Source of the DNA: Allochromatium palmeri
Lineage (GTDB): Bacteria > Pseudomonadota > Gammaproteobacteria > Chromatiales > Chromatiaceae
Assembly: GCF_009720725.1 (NCBI RefSeq)
Contig: NZ_WNKT01000009.1
Span: 1 to 64,000 of the forward strand
DNA: 64,000 nucleotides
Direction of reading: 5' to 3'
Part shown: positions 24,889 through 34,180 of the stretch, one piece after another
Position numbering within the stretch: position 1 is the stretch's first letter
How the letters are laid out: every line of letters starts with the position of its first letter
The notes under the pieces: model-generated
Told to the model about the DNA's origin: nothing
The model's database searches: none
Seen by the model: the letters and a program-made list of their open reading frames with translations, nothing else
Position numbers and translations under genes: made by a program

Positions 24889-25779
24889 ATGCCCCGCTCG
24901 TCCCTGACACTCGCGCTCGTCCAGCAGTCCGATCAAGGCAGCACCGCCGCTAATCTGGAAGACGGCGAAGCGGCCATCCGCGCGGCCTCGATCCGTGGCT
25001 GCGATCTGGTGCTGCTCCAGGAGCTGCACAACGGTCCCTACTTCTGCCAGACCGAGAATCCGGATCTATTCGATCTGGCTGAGTCCATCCCCGGCCCGAC
25101 TACGGAGCGTCTGAGCGCGCTGGCGCGCGAGCTGGAGCTGGTGATCGTGGGTTCGCTGTTCGAGCAGCGTGCGCCCGGTCTCTATCACAATACCGGCGTG
25201 GTTCTGGATGCCGACGGCGCGCTGGCCGGGATCTATCGCAAAATGCACATCCCGGACGTTCCCGGCTGTTACGAGAAATTCTATTTCACGCCGGGTGATC
25301 TGGGCTTCAATCCGATCGACACCGCCGTGGGACGTCTGGGCGTGCTGATGGGCTGGGATCAGTGGTTTCCGGAAGCGGCGCGCGCCATGGCGCTCGGCGG
25401 CGCTCAGATTTTGCTCGCGCCGAGTACCATCGGCAGCAATCCCAACGACACGCCGGAGGAGCAGCAACGCCAGATCCAGTCCTGGGTCACCATCCAGCGC
25501 GGGCACGCCATCGCCAACAGTCTGAGTCTGGCCGCCTGCAACCGCGTCGGCTATGAGTCCGATCCGAACGGCCTCACGCCGGGGACGCGCTTCTGGGGCA
25601 GTTCCTTCGTCTGCGGACCCCAGGGCGAGATCCTCGCGCAGGCCGACGATCAGGCACCCAAGCTACTGGTTGCCGAGGTTGATCTGGCACGCACCGAGCC
25701 GGTCCGGCGACTCTGGCCCTTTTTGCGCGACCGGCGCATCGATGCCTATGATGATCTGGCGCGACGCTTCCGCGATTGA
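24889..25779 (+). CDS. Nitrilase-family protein (AguB-like) lacking the catalytic Cys
   Basis: A 296-residue carbon-nitrogen hydrolase resembling N-carbamoylputrescine amidase. Glutamate E45 (LLQELHNGPYF) and lysine K118 (IYRKMHIPD) of the catalytic triad are present. The nucleophile position, normally Cys in a sequence like LICWDQW, reads LMGWDQW, with glycine at residue 155 (codon GGC, 25351-25353); a single T-to-G change from TGC explains it. The rest of the fold is well preserved, so recent inactivation, a non-catalytic role or a sequencing error are all possible. No agmatine deiminase gene lies nearby. Confidence 0.85.
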   Translation: MPRSSLTLALVQQSDQGSTAANLEDGEAAIRAASIRGCDLVLLQELHNGPYFCQTENPDLFDLAESIPGPTTERLSALARELELVIVGSLFEQRAPGLYHNTGVVLDADGALAGIYRKMHIPDVPGCYEKFYFTPGDLGFNPIDTAVGRLGVLMGWDQWFPEAARAMALGGAQILLAPSTIGSNPNDTPEEQQRQIQSWVTIQRGHAIANSLSLAACNRVGYESDPNGLTPGTRFWGSSFVCGPQGEILAQADDQAPKLLVAEVDLARTEPVRRLWPFLRDRRIDAYDDLARRFRD

Positions 25780-25796
25780 GAATTGAGAATTGAGAA
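25776..25796 (+). repeat. Three tandem copies of TTGAGAA
   Basis: A 7-base unit is repeated three times exactly, beginning in the last codon and stop of the nitrilase-family gene. It probably arose by replication slippage; the extra copies lie mainly beyond the stop codon. Confidence 0.8.
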
Positions 25797-25869
25797 TGCC
25801 GCTTGGATTCACAATATGGTTTGCTTCGAGTGAACTCACGATGACAATTGACCTCCTGGAGGACAGATC

Positions 25870-26979
25870 ATGACCCAGACTGATGACCCCAAGACCCAGA
25901 TGCGCTCGATCATCCAACGCATCGCCACCGGCCCCGAACTGTCCAAGGACATCTCGGTGGAAGAGGCGCGCGCCGGAATGCGCGCCATCCTCGACAACGC
26001 GGTCGATCCGGTTCAGGCCGGAATTTTTCTGATCGCGCTGCGCATGAAGCGCGAGACCGACGACGAGATGAAGGGCGTACTGGATGCGATCCGCGAAGCG
26101 ACCGGCCATGTGGTCGCCGGGGTCGACGAGGTGGTCGACATCGCCGATCCCTACGACGGCTACAACCGCTGTCTGCCGGCCGCACCCTTCCTGATGCCCG
26201 TGCTGGCCGAGTGCGGCGTGGCGAGCATCAGCCATGGTGCGCACGCGGTCGGACCCAAGTTCGGTGTCACCCATCGGCATGTGCTGGAGGCCGCTGGCGT
26301 GCCGGTCGATCTGACCCCGGTCGAGGCCGCCGAGCGGCTCGCCGAGCCCGAACTCGGCTGGAGCTATGTGGATCAGCGCGCCTTCTGCGCCCCGCTGCAC
26401 AATCTGGTCGACCTGCGCTCGACCATCGTCAAGCGTCAGGTCATCACCACCACCGAGGTGCTGGCGCGTCCCATCCACGGGCGCAAGCATACGCATCTGG
26501 TCACTGGCTATGTCCACAAGCCCTATCCGCGCATCTATGCCATGCTCGCGCGCCATGCCGGCTTCGACTCAGCACTCCTGATCCGGGGCGTCGAGGGTGG
26601 CGTCATCCCTTCGCTGCGGCAGAAGGGCGTCTGTTTCAGCTATCAGCATTTGGCCGAGGAGCAGTCCTTCGAGATCGATCCGACCACGCTCGGCATCGAG
26701 CAGACCGTGCGCGCGGTGCCGCTGCCCGATGATCTGCCGCAGACGCTGCGTCCGGGCGATGAAATCGCGGTGGCGGTCGATGTCGAGGCCACCGCCCAAG
26801 CCGCGGCCGAAGCAGGGCTTGCCGCACTCACCGGCGTCAAAGGAGCAACCTACGACAGCCTGGTGTGCACCGGCGCGCTCATCCTCTGGCATCTGGGACG
26901 CGAGCGTTCACTGGAGGTCGCTGCGGATCGCGTCCGCGACGTGCTCGACTCGGGTCGCGCCGCGCGGAGGATGCGCTGA
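25870..26979 (+). CDS. TrpD2-like phosphoribosyltransferase family protein
   Basis: A 369-residue protein of the anthranilate phosphoribosyltransferase superfamily: an N-terminal helical domain (residues about 8-80), then a glycine-poor PRPP-type region with DPYDGYNR and SHGAHAVGPKFGVTHRHVLEAAG. The canonical TrpD loops are altered, which resembles TrpD2/YbiB proteins that bind nucleic acid rather than make tryptophan. GGAGG precedes the ATG. Its stop overlaps the start of the Rieske gene (TGATG), so the two are co-translated. Function is uncertain. Confidence 0.78.
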   Translation: MTQTDDPKTQMRSIIQRIATGPELSKDISVEEARAGMRAILDNAVDPVQAGIFLIALRMKRETDDEMKGVLDAIREATGHVVAGVDEVVDIADPYDGYNRCLPAAPFLMPVLAECGVASISHGAHAVGPKFGVTHRHVLEAAGVPVDLTPVEAAERLAEPELGWSYVDQRAFCAPLHNLVDLRSTIVKRQVITTTEVLARPIHGRKHTHLVTGYVHKPYPRIYAMLARHAGFDSALLIRGVEGGVIPSLRQKGVCFSYQHLAEEQSFEIDPTTLGIEQTVRAVPLPDDLPQTLRPGDEIAVAVDVEATAQAAAEAGLAALTGVKGATYDSLVCTGALILWHLGRERSLEVAADRVRDVLDSGRAARRMR

Positions 26980-27296
26980 TGTCGGAGCATTTCGTTGCTG
27001 TCGCGGCCTGCGATACCATTCCCGAAGGTAAATTCATCAAGGTTAGCATCAAGGGGCACGATATCATTCTCGCGCACGTCGAAGGGCGTTATCATGCCGT
27101 CGAAGATAATTGCAGCCATGAAGACTATCCACTGTCATTCGGCTGTCTCGACGGCCACCGGATCAAGTGCTCGCTGCACGGCAGCCGCTTCAGTCTGGAA
27201 ACCGGCGAGCCACTCGATGAGCCGGCTGATTGCCCGATCCGGGTCTTTCCGGTGAAGGTCATGGATGGCCAGGTGTGGATCGACCCGAGCGTCTGA
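26979..27296 (+). CDS. Rieske-type [2Fe-2S] ferredoxin
   Basis: A 105-residue soluble Rieske protein. The two cluster-binding motifs are CSH (C45, H47) and CSLH (C64, H67), 16 residues apart, and the strand before the second motif reads LDGHRIKC. Small proteins of this type pass electrons to oxygenases or reductases, or belong to NirD/ThhD-like groups. No oxygenase lies nearby; the only coupled gene is the TrpD2-like one upstream. Confidence 0.9.
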   Translation: MSEHFVAVAACDTIPEGKFIKVSIKGHDIILAHVEGRYHAVEDNCSHEDYPLSFGCLDGHRIKCSLHGSRFSLETGEPLDEPADCPIRVFPVKVMDGQVWIDPSV

Positions 27297-27361
27297 GGCG
27301 CTCGCCCTGGATGCGCTGTGCTTCGACGAGCGGCTCGAACGCCTGGATTCGGACGCTTGAG

Positions 27362-28480
27362 ATGACCCCCTTGAGCATCGCGTATCCAGACCGCGCCCGA
27401 CCGAATCGGGGCTTGGCAAAGACTGGATGCGCGGCACTGCTCGGTTTCCTCCTCTGTGTTCAGATGCTGCTCCTGCCCGAGGACGCTCAAGGCCAGGGCC
27501 GTGGTCAGACCCTGTGGCACGAGGACGAGCAGCGGATGCAACTGGGTCTGAAACTCTTCCCGGTCAGTATCGGCGCGTTGGAATCGCTCGAAACAGCACT
27601 CGGCCCGGACGGACGGTTGCTGGTGCTGGTGGTCTACGATGGCCCCAGTAACTCCGCGCTTCAGGCGGCCGATTATTTCAAGTCTGCGGCGAAGGTCCGG
27701 GGACATCGGCTCCAGGTCGAAGTGCTCACAGCGGCGGATCTCGATGCCTATACCGGCCCGCATCCAGGCGGCATCTTCATCGCCAGCGTCGGTCTGAACC
27801 CCGGCCGCCTGCGCGCCTGGTCCGAGCGTCAACGCACGCTGGTCTTTTCGCCCTTCGATGGCGCCGTCGAGGATGGCGCCGTGGTTGGCCTCCATGTGGC
27901 CGAGCGCATCCTGCCCATCGTCAACCTGACCCAGGCCGAGCGCGCCGGCGTCCAGTTCAAGCCTTATTTTCTTGAAGAGGCGCGCTACTATGAGTCCTTC
28001 CAAGACATCGACCGACGCGCGAATTTTCTACTCAACTTCGCGTTCTTCATGCAGTGGCCCGCCTCGGCGTTCGACTCGGCGTCCGCGCCGCTGCGCTATT
28101 GCGTGCTCGGCAGTCCGGAGCTGTCCTCCAGTCTGAAACGAACCCTGGCCGGCGAGCAGGTCGCGGGCCGGCCATTGCAGCTTGCCAACGACCAAGAACA
28201 GATACCGTGGCGCCGCTGCCACATCCTCTATCTCGATCATCGCGCGGCTGAATCCGCATCTCGGGTGCTTGCTGAGGTCGATGGCGCGCCCGTGCTCACG
28301 GTCGGCGATACGGAAGGCATGGTGCGGGCCGGCGGGATCCTGTCCATGGTGCGCGAGAACGGGCGGCTGCATCCCATGATCAATAGCGAGGCCGCCGCGC
28401 GCGCCGGCATCCAGATCAGCTCCAAGCTGTTGCGTCTTGCAACCCTGGTCCAGGCGTCAGGCACCGGGAAGACGCGCTAG
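27362..28480 (+). CDS. Exported protein with two tandem YfiR-like domains
   Basis: A 372-residue protein with an export signal (hydrophobic about residues 20-45). The C-terminal half (about 220-365) is a YfiR (DUF4154) domain with GGILSMVRENGRLHPMIN and RAGIQISSKLLRLA. The first half (about 60-210) ends in a matching pattern, VVGLHVAERILPIVN then RAGVQFKPYFLEEA, and so looks like a diverged second copy. YfiR in Pseudomonas is a periplasmic repressor of the cyclase YfiN; no such partner is adjacent. The gene's last four bases overlap the end of the convergent TonB receptor gene. The start is ATG 27362. Confidence 0.78.
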   Translation: MTPLSIAYPDRARPNRGLAKTGCAALLGFLLCVQMLLLPEDAQGQGRGQTLWHEDEQRMQLGLKLFPVSIGALESLETALGPDGRLLVLVVYDGPSNSALQAADYFKSAAKVRGHRLQVEVLTAADLDAYTGPHPGGIFIASVGLNPGRLRAWSERQRTLVFSPFDGAVEDGAVVGLHVAERILPIVNLTQAERAGVQFKPYFLEEARYYESFQDIDRRANFLLNFAFFMQWPASAFDSASAPLRYCVLGSPELSSSLKRTLAGEQVAGRPLQLANDQEQIPWRRCHILYLDHRAAESASRVLAEVDGAPVLTVGDTEGMVRAGGILSMVRENGRLHPMINSEAAARAGIQISSKLLRLATLVQASGTGKTR

Positions 28481-30576
28481 CGCCATTGGTAGGAGAGCTG
28501 TATCCACCAAGTGCGCTCCTCCAGCTGCGTATAATCGTCCATGTACGTATAGGCAGCAGCGGGCGACTTGATCTGCTGTCCCAGGAGGTTGTCGACACCC
28601 GCGCGCAGTGTCAGACCGGGCGTGCCGACGTCGAACCAATTCAGGGTCAGTGACACATTCTGATAACCTGGGAGCCGGTCGCGTCTTGGATCGTCCACCG
28701 CGCGATGACGGTCGCCGACAAAGCGCCAATGGCCGCTCAGCAGGATGTCGGCGCGCGGACGATAGAACAGATCGAGGTTGCCCAGCCAGTCGGCCGCGCC
28801 GGTCAGCGAAGCGCCGGTCTCCTCGTCCAGGGTGTCGCTGTAACTGAGGTTGGCCGTCAGTTTCCAGGCCGAGTTCAGCCGCTGTTCCCATTCCGCCTCG
28901 ACGCCCTGGAGCCGCACCTGGCCGCGGTTGGCATAGAGGTTGCCGTTGCTGTTGTTCTCGAAGACGATCAGATCCCTGACCCTGGAGTGATAGAGCGTGG
29001 CGCGCCCGACGTGGCTACCACGCCGGAAGATGTAACCGAGCTCGGTGGTGGACACGGTCTCGGGGTCGAGCGAGAAGGTGCCGCGCACGCCGGTTCTGGC
29101 GTTGCCGTAGACCTGATACAGGGTCGGCGGAAAGAAAGCCTCGGCATACTGCGCCTTGAGGAGGTGTTCGTCGCTGAGGGTCCAGACGGCCGCCAGGCGC
29201 GGTGAGAGATTGTCGCCGGTGTCGCTGTAGTTGTCATAGCGCAGACCGGCCGTCAGGGCCAAGCGCTCCAGGAGTTGGAACTGATCCTGCGCGGCGATGC
29301 TGTAGATCGAACGCCGCGCCCCCTCGTCGATGAAGTTCTGGTCGCCGCTGTAGCGATGCACGGTTGGGAGCGGCTCCAGAGTCTCGGCATCGCCGTTGAA
29401 GGCCCACCAGGCGTCATCAATGCGTGCCTCGGCGGCCGAGAGGCTCAGTTGCCAGCGATGCCCGCTCCAGCCGAGCCAGTCGAAATCGAGCTCGGCCTCC
29501 TGGCGAACGATGCGCACATAGTCCTCCAGGAAGACGCCGTCGGGATAGACGTTCTGCGATCCCAGCGGGAAGGACGTGCCTGCGGGCAGCGCCTCCAACC
29601 CCCAGTTGCCGATGAACTCCGACCAGGTGAGCTTGAACTCGGCGCCGAGCGTCGGCGTCGGATCGAAGCCCTGGCGAATCTGGACCAGAGTCTGTTCGGT
29701 CAGAGAGGCGTTCGCGCCCGTGTTCGGCTCGGGCAGCACGTTGAATGTCCCAAAAAACGTGCCGCCCTGGCTGCGGCTGTACTGAGCGAGCACGGAGAGC
29801 GTCTTGTAATCCAGGGCAAAGACGGCCAGCCGGTAGTTTTCGGCATTGTTGATCCGGCCCGGCGCCTGGGAGAGCTCGCCCTGGCCCAGGAGGTAGAGCC
29901 GGTCGGGTCCGGCCGTGATCGCAGTGCCCTGCCGGTCCCAGCCCGAGGCGTTCAGGTTGAGACGCCAGTCCCCGTCAGGCGATCGCGCCGATAGCACGGC
30001 GCCCGTTCCATAGGTTTCACCGCTTCCAGCCTGCACGTAGACGCGATTCTCATTCTGGCGGGTGATGACGTTGATGACGCCGGCGAAGGCGAACTCACCA
30101 TGCACCGCCGAGCCGGGACCGCGGATCACCTCGATGCGCTCCACCTGCTCGATCGGGATGTAGAGGATGTTGGAATAGCCGGCGTAGGCATTGTTCATCG
30201 CCACCGAATTGAGCAGCAGCTTGACGTTGCCGTTGCTGTGCTGGAAACCGCGGATCGCCACGCGCAGCCCGCCATTGTTATTGCGGTCGATCTGCACGCT
30301 GGGGACCAGCTCCAGAGCCTGCCAGACGGTCCGTACCCCCAGCGCGATGAGTTCATCGCCGTTCAGGACGCTCAGAATCCCCGGAACATAGTCGGCGTTC
30401 AGGCGTGTCTTGGTCGCCAGGGTCGACATATCATCGAGCACGGACAACAAATCCGCCTGCGCGTTTTGGTCGCTCTCGAGGCGACCCCGATCAGCACCGG
30501 CCCATGTACTCAGCGGCGCACTGAAGATCGCAATGACCAGAACGGATCCGATTCGCAGGCACGGTGCCGTTGCCAT
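28477..30576 (-). CDS. TonB-dependent outer membrane receptor
   Basis: A 699-residue outer membrane protein with a signal peptide (about 1-27, ending STWA), a plug domain (about 60-180, with IRGFQ and VERIEVIRGPGSAVHGEFAFAGV) and a long beta-rich barrel to the end. Substrate may be a metal chelate or corrinoid; nothing in the barrel settles this. The last residues (QLSYQWR) lack the usual terminal aromatic, which sits two residues from the end. It converges with the double-YfiR gene, a pairing seen in other proteobacteria. Confidence 0.88.
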   Translation of the reverse strand: MATAPCLRIGSVLVIAIFSAPLSTWAGADRGRLESDQNAQADLLSVLDDMSTLATKTRLNADYVPGILSVLNGDELIALGVRTVWQALELVPSVQIDRNNNGGLRVAIRGFQHSNGNVKLLLNSVAMNNAYAGYSNILYIPIEQVERIEVIRGPGSAVHGEFAFAGVINVITRQNENRVYVQAGSGETYGTGAVLSARSPDGDWRLNLNASGWDRQGTAITAGPDRLYLLGQGELSQAPGRINNAENYRLAVFALDYKTLSVLAQYSRSQGGTFFGTFNVLPEPNTGANASLTEQTLVQIRQGFDPTPTLGAEFKLTWSEFIGNWGLEALPAGTSFPLGSQNVYPDGVFLEDYVRIVRQEAELDFDWLGWSGHRWQLSLSAAEARIDDAWWAFNGDAETLEPLPTVHRYSGDQNFIDEGARRSIYSIAAQDQFQLLERLALTAGLRYDNYSDTGDNLSPRLAAVWTLSDEHLLKAQYAEAFFPPTLYQVYGNARTGVRGTFSLDPETVSTTELGYIFRRGSHVGRATLYHSRVRDLIVFENNSNGNLYANRGQVRLQGVEAEWEQRLNSAWKLTANLSYSDTLDEETGASLTGAADWLGNLDLFYRPRADILLSGHWRFVGDRHRAVDDPRRDRLPGYQNVSLTLNWFDVGTPGLTLRAGVDNLLGQQIKSPAAAYTYMDDYTQLEERTWWIQLSYQWR

Positions 30577-30622
30577 GAATGTCGTCTCTCCACGCTAAAA
30601 GCCCAGCCCACACTGGAACGTA

Positions 30623-31222
30623 TCACGGGTCGTCGAGGTCCAGGTCGATTCTGAAACGCGGCTCGTCATCGAACACGGGCGGCTTCGTGAGTTCGGGTTC
30701 CAGCCGTAGCGAGGATTCGGACGGCTGGGCCGAACCGGACAGGGCCTCACGCAGTCGCGCCTCGACCTCGGCGATCGCGTAATGCGGCTGCTCGATCAAG
30801 CGCACCAGCGGCAGATCGACGGCTTTACAGATTCGATCCAGGCCATCCGTGCCTGGCGTCTTGCGCCAGAGCCGGCGCGGTGCCAGATTAACGGCACAGC
30901 GCAGGCTCAGGGTCTCGCGCTCGCAGATCAGGAAATCGAAGCGATAGCGTTCCAGCCGCTCGGCAGCCCGCTCACGCTCGCGGCGCCTGAGACGCGGCGC
31001 CAGATCCAGCACATCGGCCGCGCGCACCCGGACCAGAAGGCGGTAGTCCGCGCCCAGGACATGCTCCAGCACCGACAGCAGGGCGCGCTCGGGCACAGTG
31101 AGCAGCGGCTCGGGCAAGACATAGGGGCGCGGCCGGCGCCAGCCAAGCGTGCGCGCCAGTTCGATCAGCATGGCCAGCAGGATCAACCCGCCGAGGCCGA
31201 GTAACACCTGGAAGTGAACCAT
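30623..31222 (-). CDS. DUF2726 protein with N-terminal membrane anchor
   Basis: A 199-residue protein with one membrane helix (residues about 3-24) followed by a DUF2726 domain: LTVPERALLSVLEHVLG, then YRLLVRVRAADVL and FDFLICERETLSL. The family resembles nuclease-like folds, but typical catalytic residues are not evident here. The gene follows a small membrane-protein gene by 20 bases on the same strand, and both are divergent from the DUF4407 gene, suggesting a shared membrane-associated role. Confidence 0.72.
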   Translation of the reverse strand: MVHFQVLLGLGGLILLAMLIELARTLGWRRPRPYVLPEPLLTVPERALLSVLEHVLGADYRLLVRVRAADVLDLAPRLRRRERERAAERLERYRFDFLICERETLSLRCAVNLAPRRLWRKTPGTDGLDRICKAVDLPLVRLIEQPHYAIAEVEARLREALSGSAQPSESSLRLEPELTKPPVFDDEPRFRIDLDLDDP

Positions 31223-31242
31223 TCACTTCACCCCGTGTCGTT

Positions 31243-31674
31243 TTACTTCGGCAGCGGGACGCGGTTCTTGTGATACCAGGCCCGGTCCAGTGCCCAGACC
31301 ACCGAATCGACGTCCGGCAGACTGATCATGACCTTGATCGCCTGCATCTCGATGGCGCGGAACCGGCGCTCGGCCTCGACCACCTCGGGCGCGTCAGCAG
31401 GCTTGTCGGCCAGCGACGGATCGATGCGGTTCAGAAAAGGCCGCAGCGGCACATCCGACGACCCCTGGGGACTGGTCAGGGTGGCGACGCCATTGAGAAA
31501 GAGCAGCACCTTGAAGTCATAGGGATAGTCCGCGAGTATCGGATCCTGCTCCAGGATCTCGTTGAGCTGCCAGACACGCGGACGCAGCTCGTCGTTGTGC
31601 CAGGTCAGGGTCACGATCAGGAAGACCAGGAAGGCGGCAGAAGCGATGATGGCACTCAGTGTCAAGCGATCCAT
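31243..31674 (-). CDS. Unrecognised single-pass membrane protein
   Basis: A 143-residue protein with an N-terminal hydrophobic helix (about residues 5-25) and a soluble remainder of mixed composition (YPYDFKVLLFLNGVATL, later DVDSVVWALDRAWYHKN). I recognise no family. It is probably anchored in the inner membrane with the bulk on one side. It shares an upstream gap with the divergent DUF4407 gene and is followed by the DUF2726 gene, so it likely belongs to that cluster. Confidence 0.6.
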   Translation of the reverse strand: MDRLTLSAIIASAAFLVFLIVTLTWHNDELRPRVWQLNEILEQDPILADYPYDFKVLLFLNGVATLTSPQGSSDVPLRPFLNRIDPSLADKPADAPEVVEAERRFRAIEMQAIKVMISLPDVDSVVWALDRAWYHKNRVPLPK

Positions 31675-31720
31675 GGTTAAATGCTGGCCTCTAGATACAT
31701 TGCAAAGCCCGACATGATGC

Positions 31721-34156
31721 TTGCGGGCACTATGGGACGCAAGCCGCGTGATCGAGCGATTGAACCAAGATACTGACTATCGACCCAAAGCCGCTGTGAA
31801 CGATTCCAGCCAAACTGCTCTCGACACGACGGGAAACCAAGCCAGCCCGCCCGTCCCCGCGCGCCGCGTGTGGGATCATCTGCGTCTGAAACCCTATGGC
31901 GACAGCCTGCTGACACCCGCCGTGCAGGTTTGGCTGGGCTTTGCCTGGACCATCATCCTGCTGATGGCGACCCTGGAGGGTCTGGTCTGGGGACTGGTCG
32001 GGGCGAGTATCGTGCCCCAGGACAGCGCCTGGCTGCGGCCCTTCGCCGGGCTGCTGCTGTTCGTGCTGATCTTCTCGGTCGTCTGGATCATCGATGCCTC
32101 GCTGGTAATGTCCGAGCGTCCCATGGCGCGCGCGCGGCGCTGGAATCCGGGCGCCAATCAGGGCTTCTTCGCCCTGGTGCGCTGGATGTTCGGCTTTCTC
32201 GCCCGGCTGGCCATCGTCGCGCTCTCGCTCTATGTCACCGCGCCCTTTCTCGGCAAGCTCATCCGTGCCGACGACATCGCCACCCACCATCAGCAGCGGG
32301 TCGAACAGTATTACGCCGAGCGCGACGCCCAGCTCAAGGCCCGGATCGCCGAACGCACGACCCAGATCGAGCAGAATTATCGTGCGCGCGTCGAACCGCT
32401 GGCGCGCGAGATCGAGCGTCTGACCGAATCGATCAGCCGCGAGCGTCAACGCCGCACTGAGATCGAGAGCGAGTTCGCGCCGGAACTGGAGCTGCTGCGC
32501 CGCGATCTGCTCGCCGCCCAGCAGCGCGTCGGCGACGAGATCCTCGGCCGTGACGGACGTCCTGAAGGGCGTGGACGCGAGGCGCGCAAATGGGAGGCCA
32601 ACGCCCAGTTACTGGCGGGCCAACTGGAGGCCAAACAGTCCGAACTCGACAGGCGTGTAGGCGAACTCGACCGACGTCTCAACGACTGGGAGCAAACACG
32701 GCGCGAACGCACCGAGACCCTGCAACGGCTCGGCGAGGAGCACCAGGCGCGCATCGACGCGATTACCACTGAGCTGGCCGCCCAGCAGCTCGAACCCAAT
32801 CCGCCGCGCCTGACCTTCGCCGCCCGCTCCAAGGCGCTCCAGGCGCTCCAGGACAGTCCGGATGAACAGGGCGTACCACACTTCGAGACGGTCGAGGGCT
32901 TCGCCCAGGCCACGCTCGGCGTGCTCTTTCTGTCGCTGATCGCGCTCAAGCTGTTCGAGCCGGGGTCGGTACGCGCCTATTTCAGCGAAACCCTCCAGAT
33001 GCAGTACCGCAAATATCTGGACGGTGGACTCGACGACATCCCCGGATTCGCACCGGCGGAGGCCGGGCACAGGCTCAACTCGGTCGAGTTCACCCGACTG
33101 TGGCTGGCGTATGAAAAAGACCCCACCGCCTTTTTCGCCGAGCGTCAGGCCATCGTCGAGGTCCGCGAGCCGCTGTTGCACTATCTGGCCGAGCGCGAGC
33201 TGGAGCGCGACCGCTTCGCCCATCGACGCGAGAACCTGGAAGACGAGCTGCTGTTTGCGCGGCGGCGGCGTGAACGCGAACTGGCGGCCTTTGAGCGCGA
33301 GCTGGAGGTGCGGACCAATCAGCTCCAGGCGCAACTGGCCACCGAGACCAAGGCACTCAAGGATCAGCGCCGCATCCAGCTGGCTGTCGAACTCCAGAAG
33401 GCGCGTCAGGACTGGAATCTGCGCCGTCTGCACGAAGAAGATGAGCTGCGCCGCGAGCGTGAAAAGCTGGATCATGAACACCAGCAGGCGCTCGAAGCCA
33501 TCCGTCTGCGCGAGCAGGAAATCGAGCATGTGCGCGAACGCAGTCAGGCGCGCGTCCGTCAGGCCGAGGTCGCCGAGCAGCTGGCCCATCAGCGCCAGCT
33601 CGCCGAGCTCGAACAGCGCCGCCAGCGCGAGAACCGCAAGGCGCTGATGAGTGCCGCACGCGACGAACTCGCGCGTCTACGCGGCATCGAGACCAAGCAA
33701 CGCACCGAACGCCAGAGTCTGCGCGAGACTGGACGCAAGCTGGAGGACGAGATCGCCGCGACGCGCTCGGGTCTTGCAGTCTGCGAAGTCGAGCTAGCCG
33801 AGCGCCGTCATCGGGCCACGACTCTGCGCGAACAGTTGGCGTGGCGCCAAGCCGAAACCAAGGCGCACGAGACGCGCAAGCGCCGCTTCTGGCCGCGCTC
33901 GGAACATCGCACCGATGGTCCGCTCCTGCGCGAGATCGAGCGCGAACTCAAGGCCGTGGACAAGTCCGAGCGCGCCGAGGCGGAGCAACTGGCCAAGCTC
34001 AAGGACACACTGGGCTTACTCGAACGGCGACTGGAAGCCAACGCCGGTGAACGGCGCGAAGCCGAGATGCGCCTGTCCGCGACCGAGGCCCGCATTCAGT
34101 TCCATGAGGACAGCCTGACCACGCTGCTGGCGCCCGCCCCGATCACAGAGACCTGA
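31721..34156 (+). CDS. DUF4407 membrane protein with long coiled coils
   Basis: A large protein (up to 811 residues) with membrane helices at about residues 66-96, 107-126 and 155-175. A coiled coil follows (about 180-370), then another helix (about 392-412), then a very long charged coiled coil to the end, rich in R, E, Q and L. This is the DUF4407 layout. The start is uncertain: the frame opens at TTG 31721, and GTG 31796 is a reasonable alternative still ahead of the first membrane helix. It is convergent with two SPFH genes that would also act at the membrane. Function is unknown. Confidence 0.8.
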   Translation: MRALWDASRVIERLNQDTDYRPKAAVNDSSQTALDTTGNQASPPVPARRVWDHLRLKPYGDSLLTPAVQVWLGFAWTIILLMATLEGLVWGLVGASIVPQDSAWLRPFAGLLLFVLIFSVVWIIDASLVMSERPMARARRWNPGANQGFFALVRWMFGFLARLAIVALSLYVTAPFLGKLIRADDIATHHQQRVEQYYAERDAQLKARIAERTTQIEQNYRARVEPLAREIERLTESISRERQRRTEIESEFAPELELLRRDLLAAQQRVGDEILGRDGRPEGRGREARKWEANAQLLAGQLEAKQSELDRRVGELDRRLNDWEQTRRERTETLQRLGEEHQARIDAITTELAAQQLEPNPPRLTFAARSKALQALQDSPDEQGVPHFETVEGFAQATLGVLFLSLIALKLFEPGSVRAYFSETLQMQYRKYLDGGLDDIPGFAPAEAGHRLNSVEFTRLWLAYEKDPTAFFAERQAIVEVREPLLHYLAERELERDRFAHRRENLEDELLFARRRRERELAAFERELEVRTNQLQAQLATETKALKDQRRIQLAVELQKARQDWNLRRLHEEDELRREREKLDHEHQQALEAIRLREQEIEHVRERSQARVRQAEVAEQLAHQRQLAELEQRRQRENRKALMSAARDELARLRGIETKQRTERQSLRETGRKLEDEIAATRSGLAVCEVELAERRHRATTLREQLAWRQAETKAHETRKRRFWPRSEHRTDGPLLREIERELKAVDKSERAEAEQLAKLKDTLGLLERRLEANAGERREAEMRLSATEARIQFHEDSLTTLLAPAPITET

Positions 34157-34180
34157 CAGTCAGGAGACGCACGACATCGC

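Noticed and set aside
25852-25862. CCTCCTGGAGG palindrome covering the ribosome-binding site of the TrpD2-like gene.
   Set aside because: At most a 4-bp stem with a 3-base loop could form; too weak to argue for regulation.
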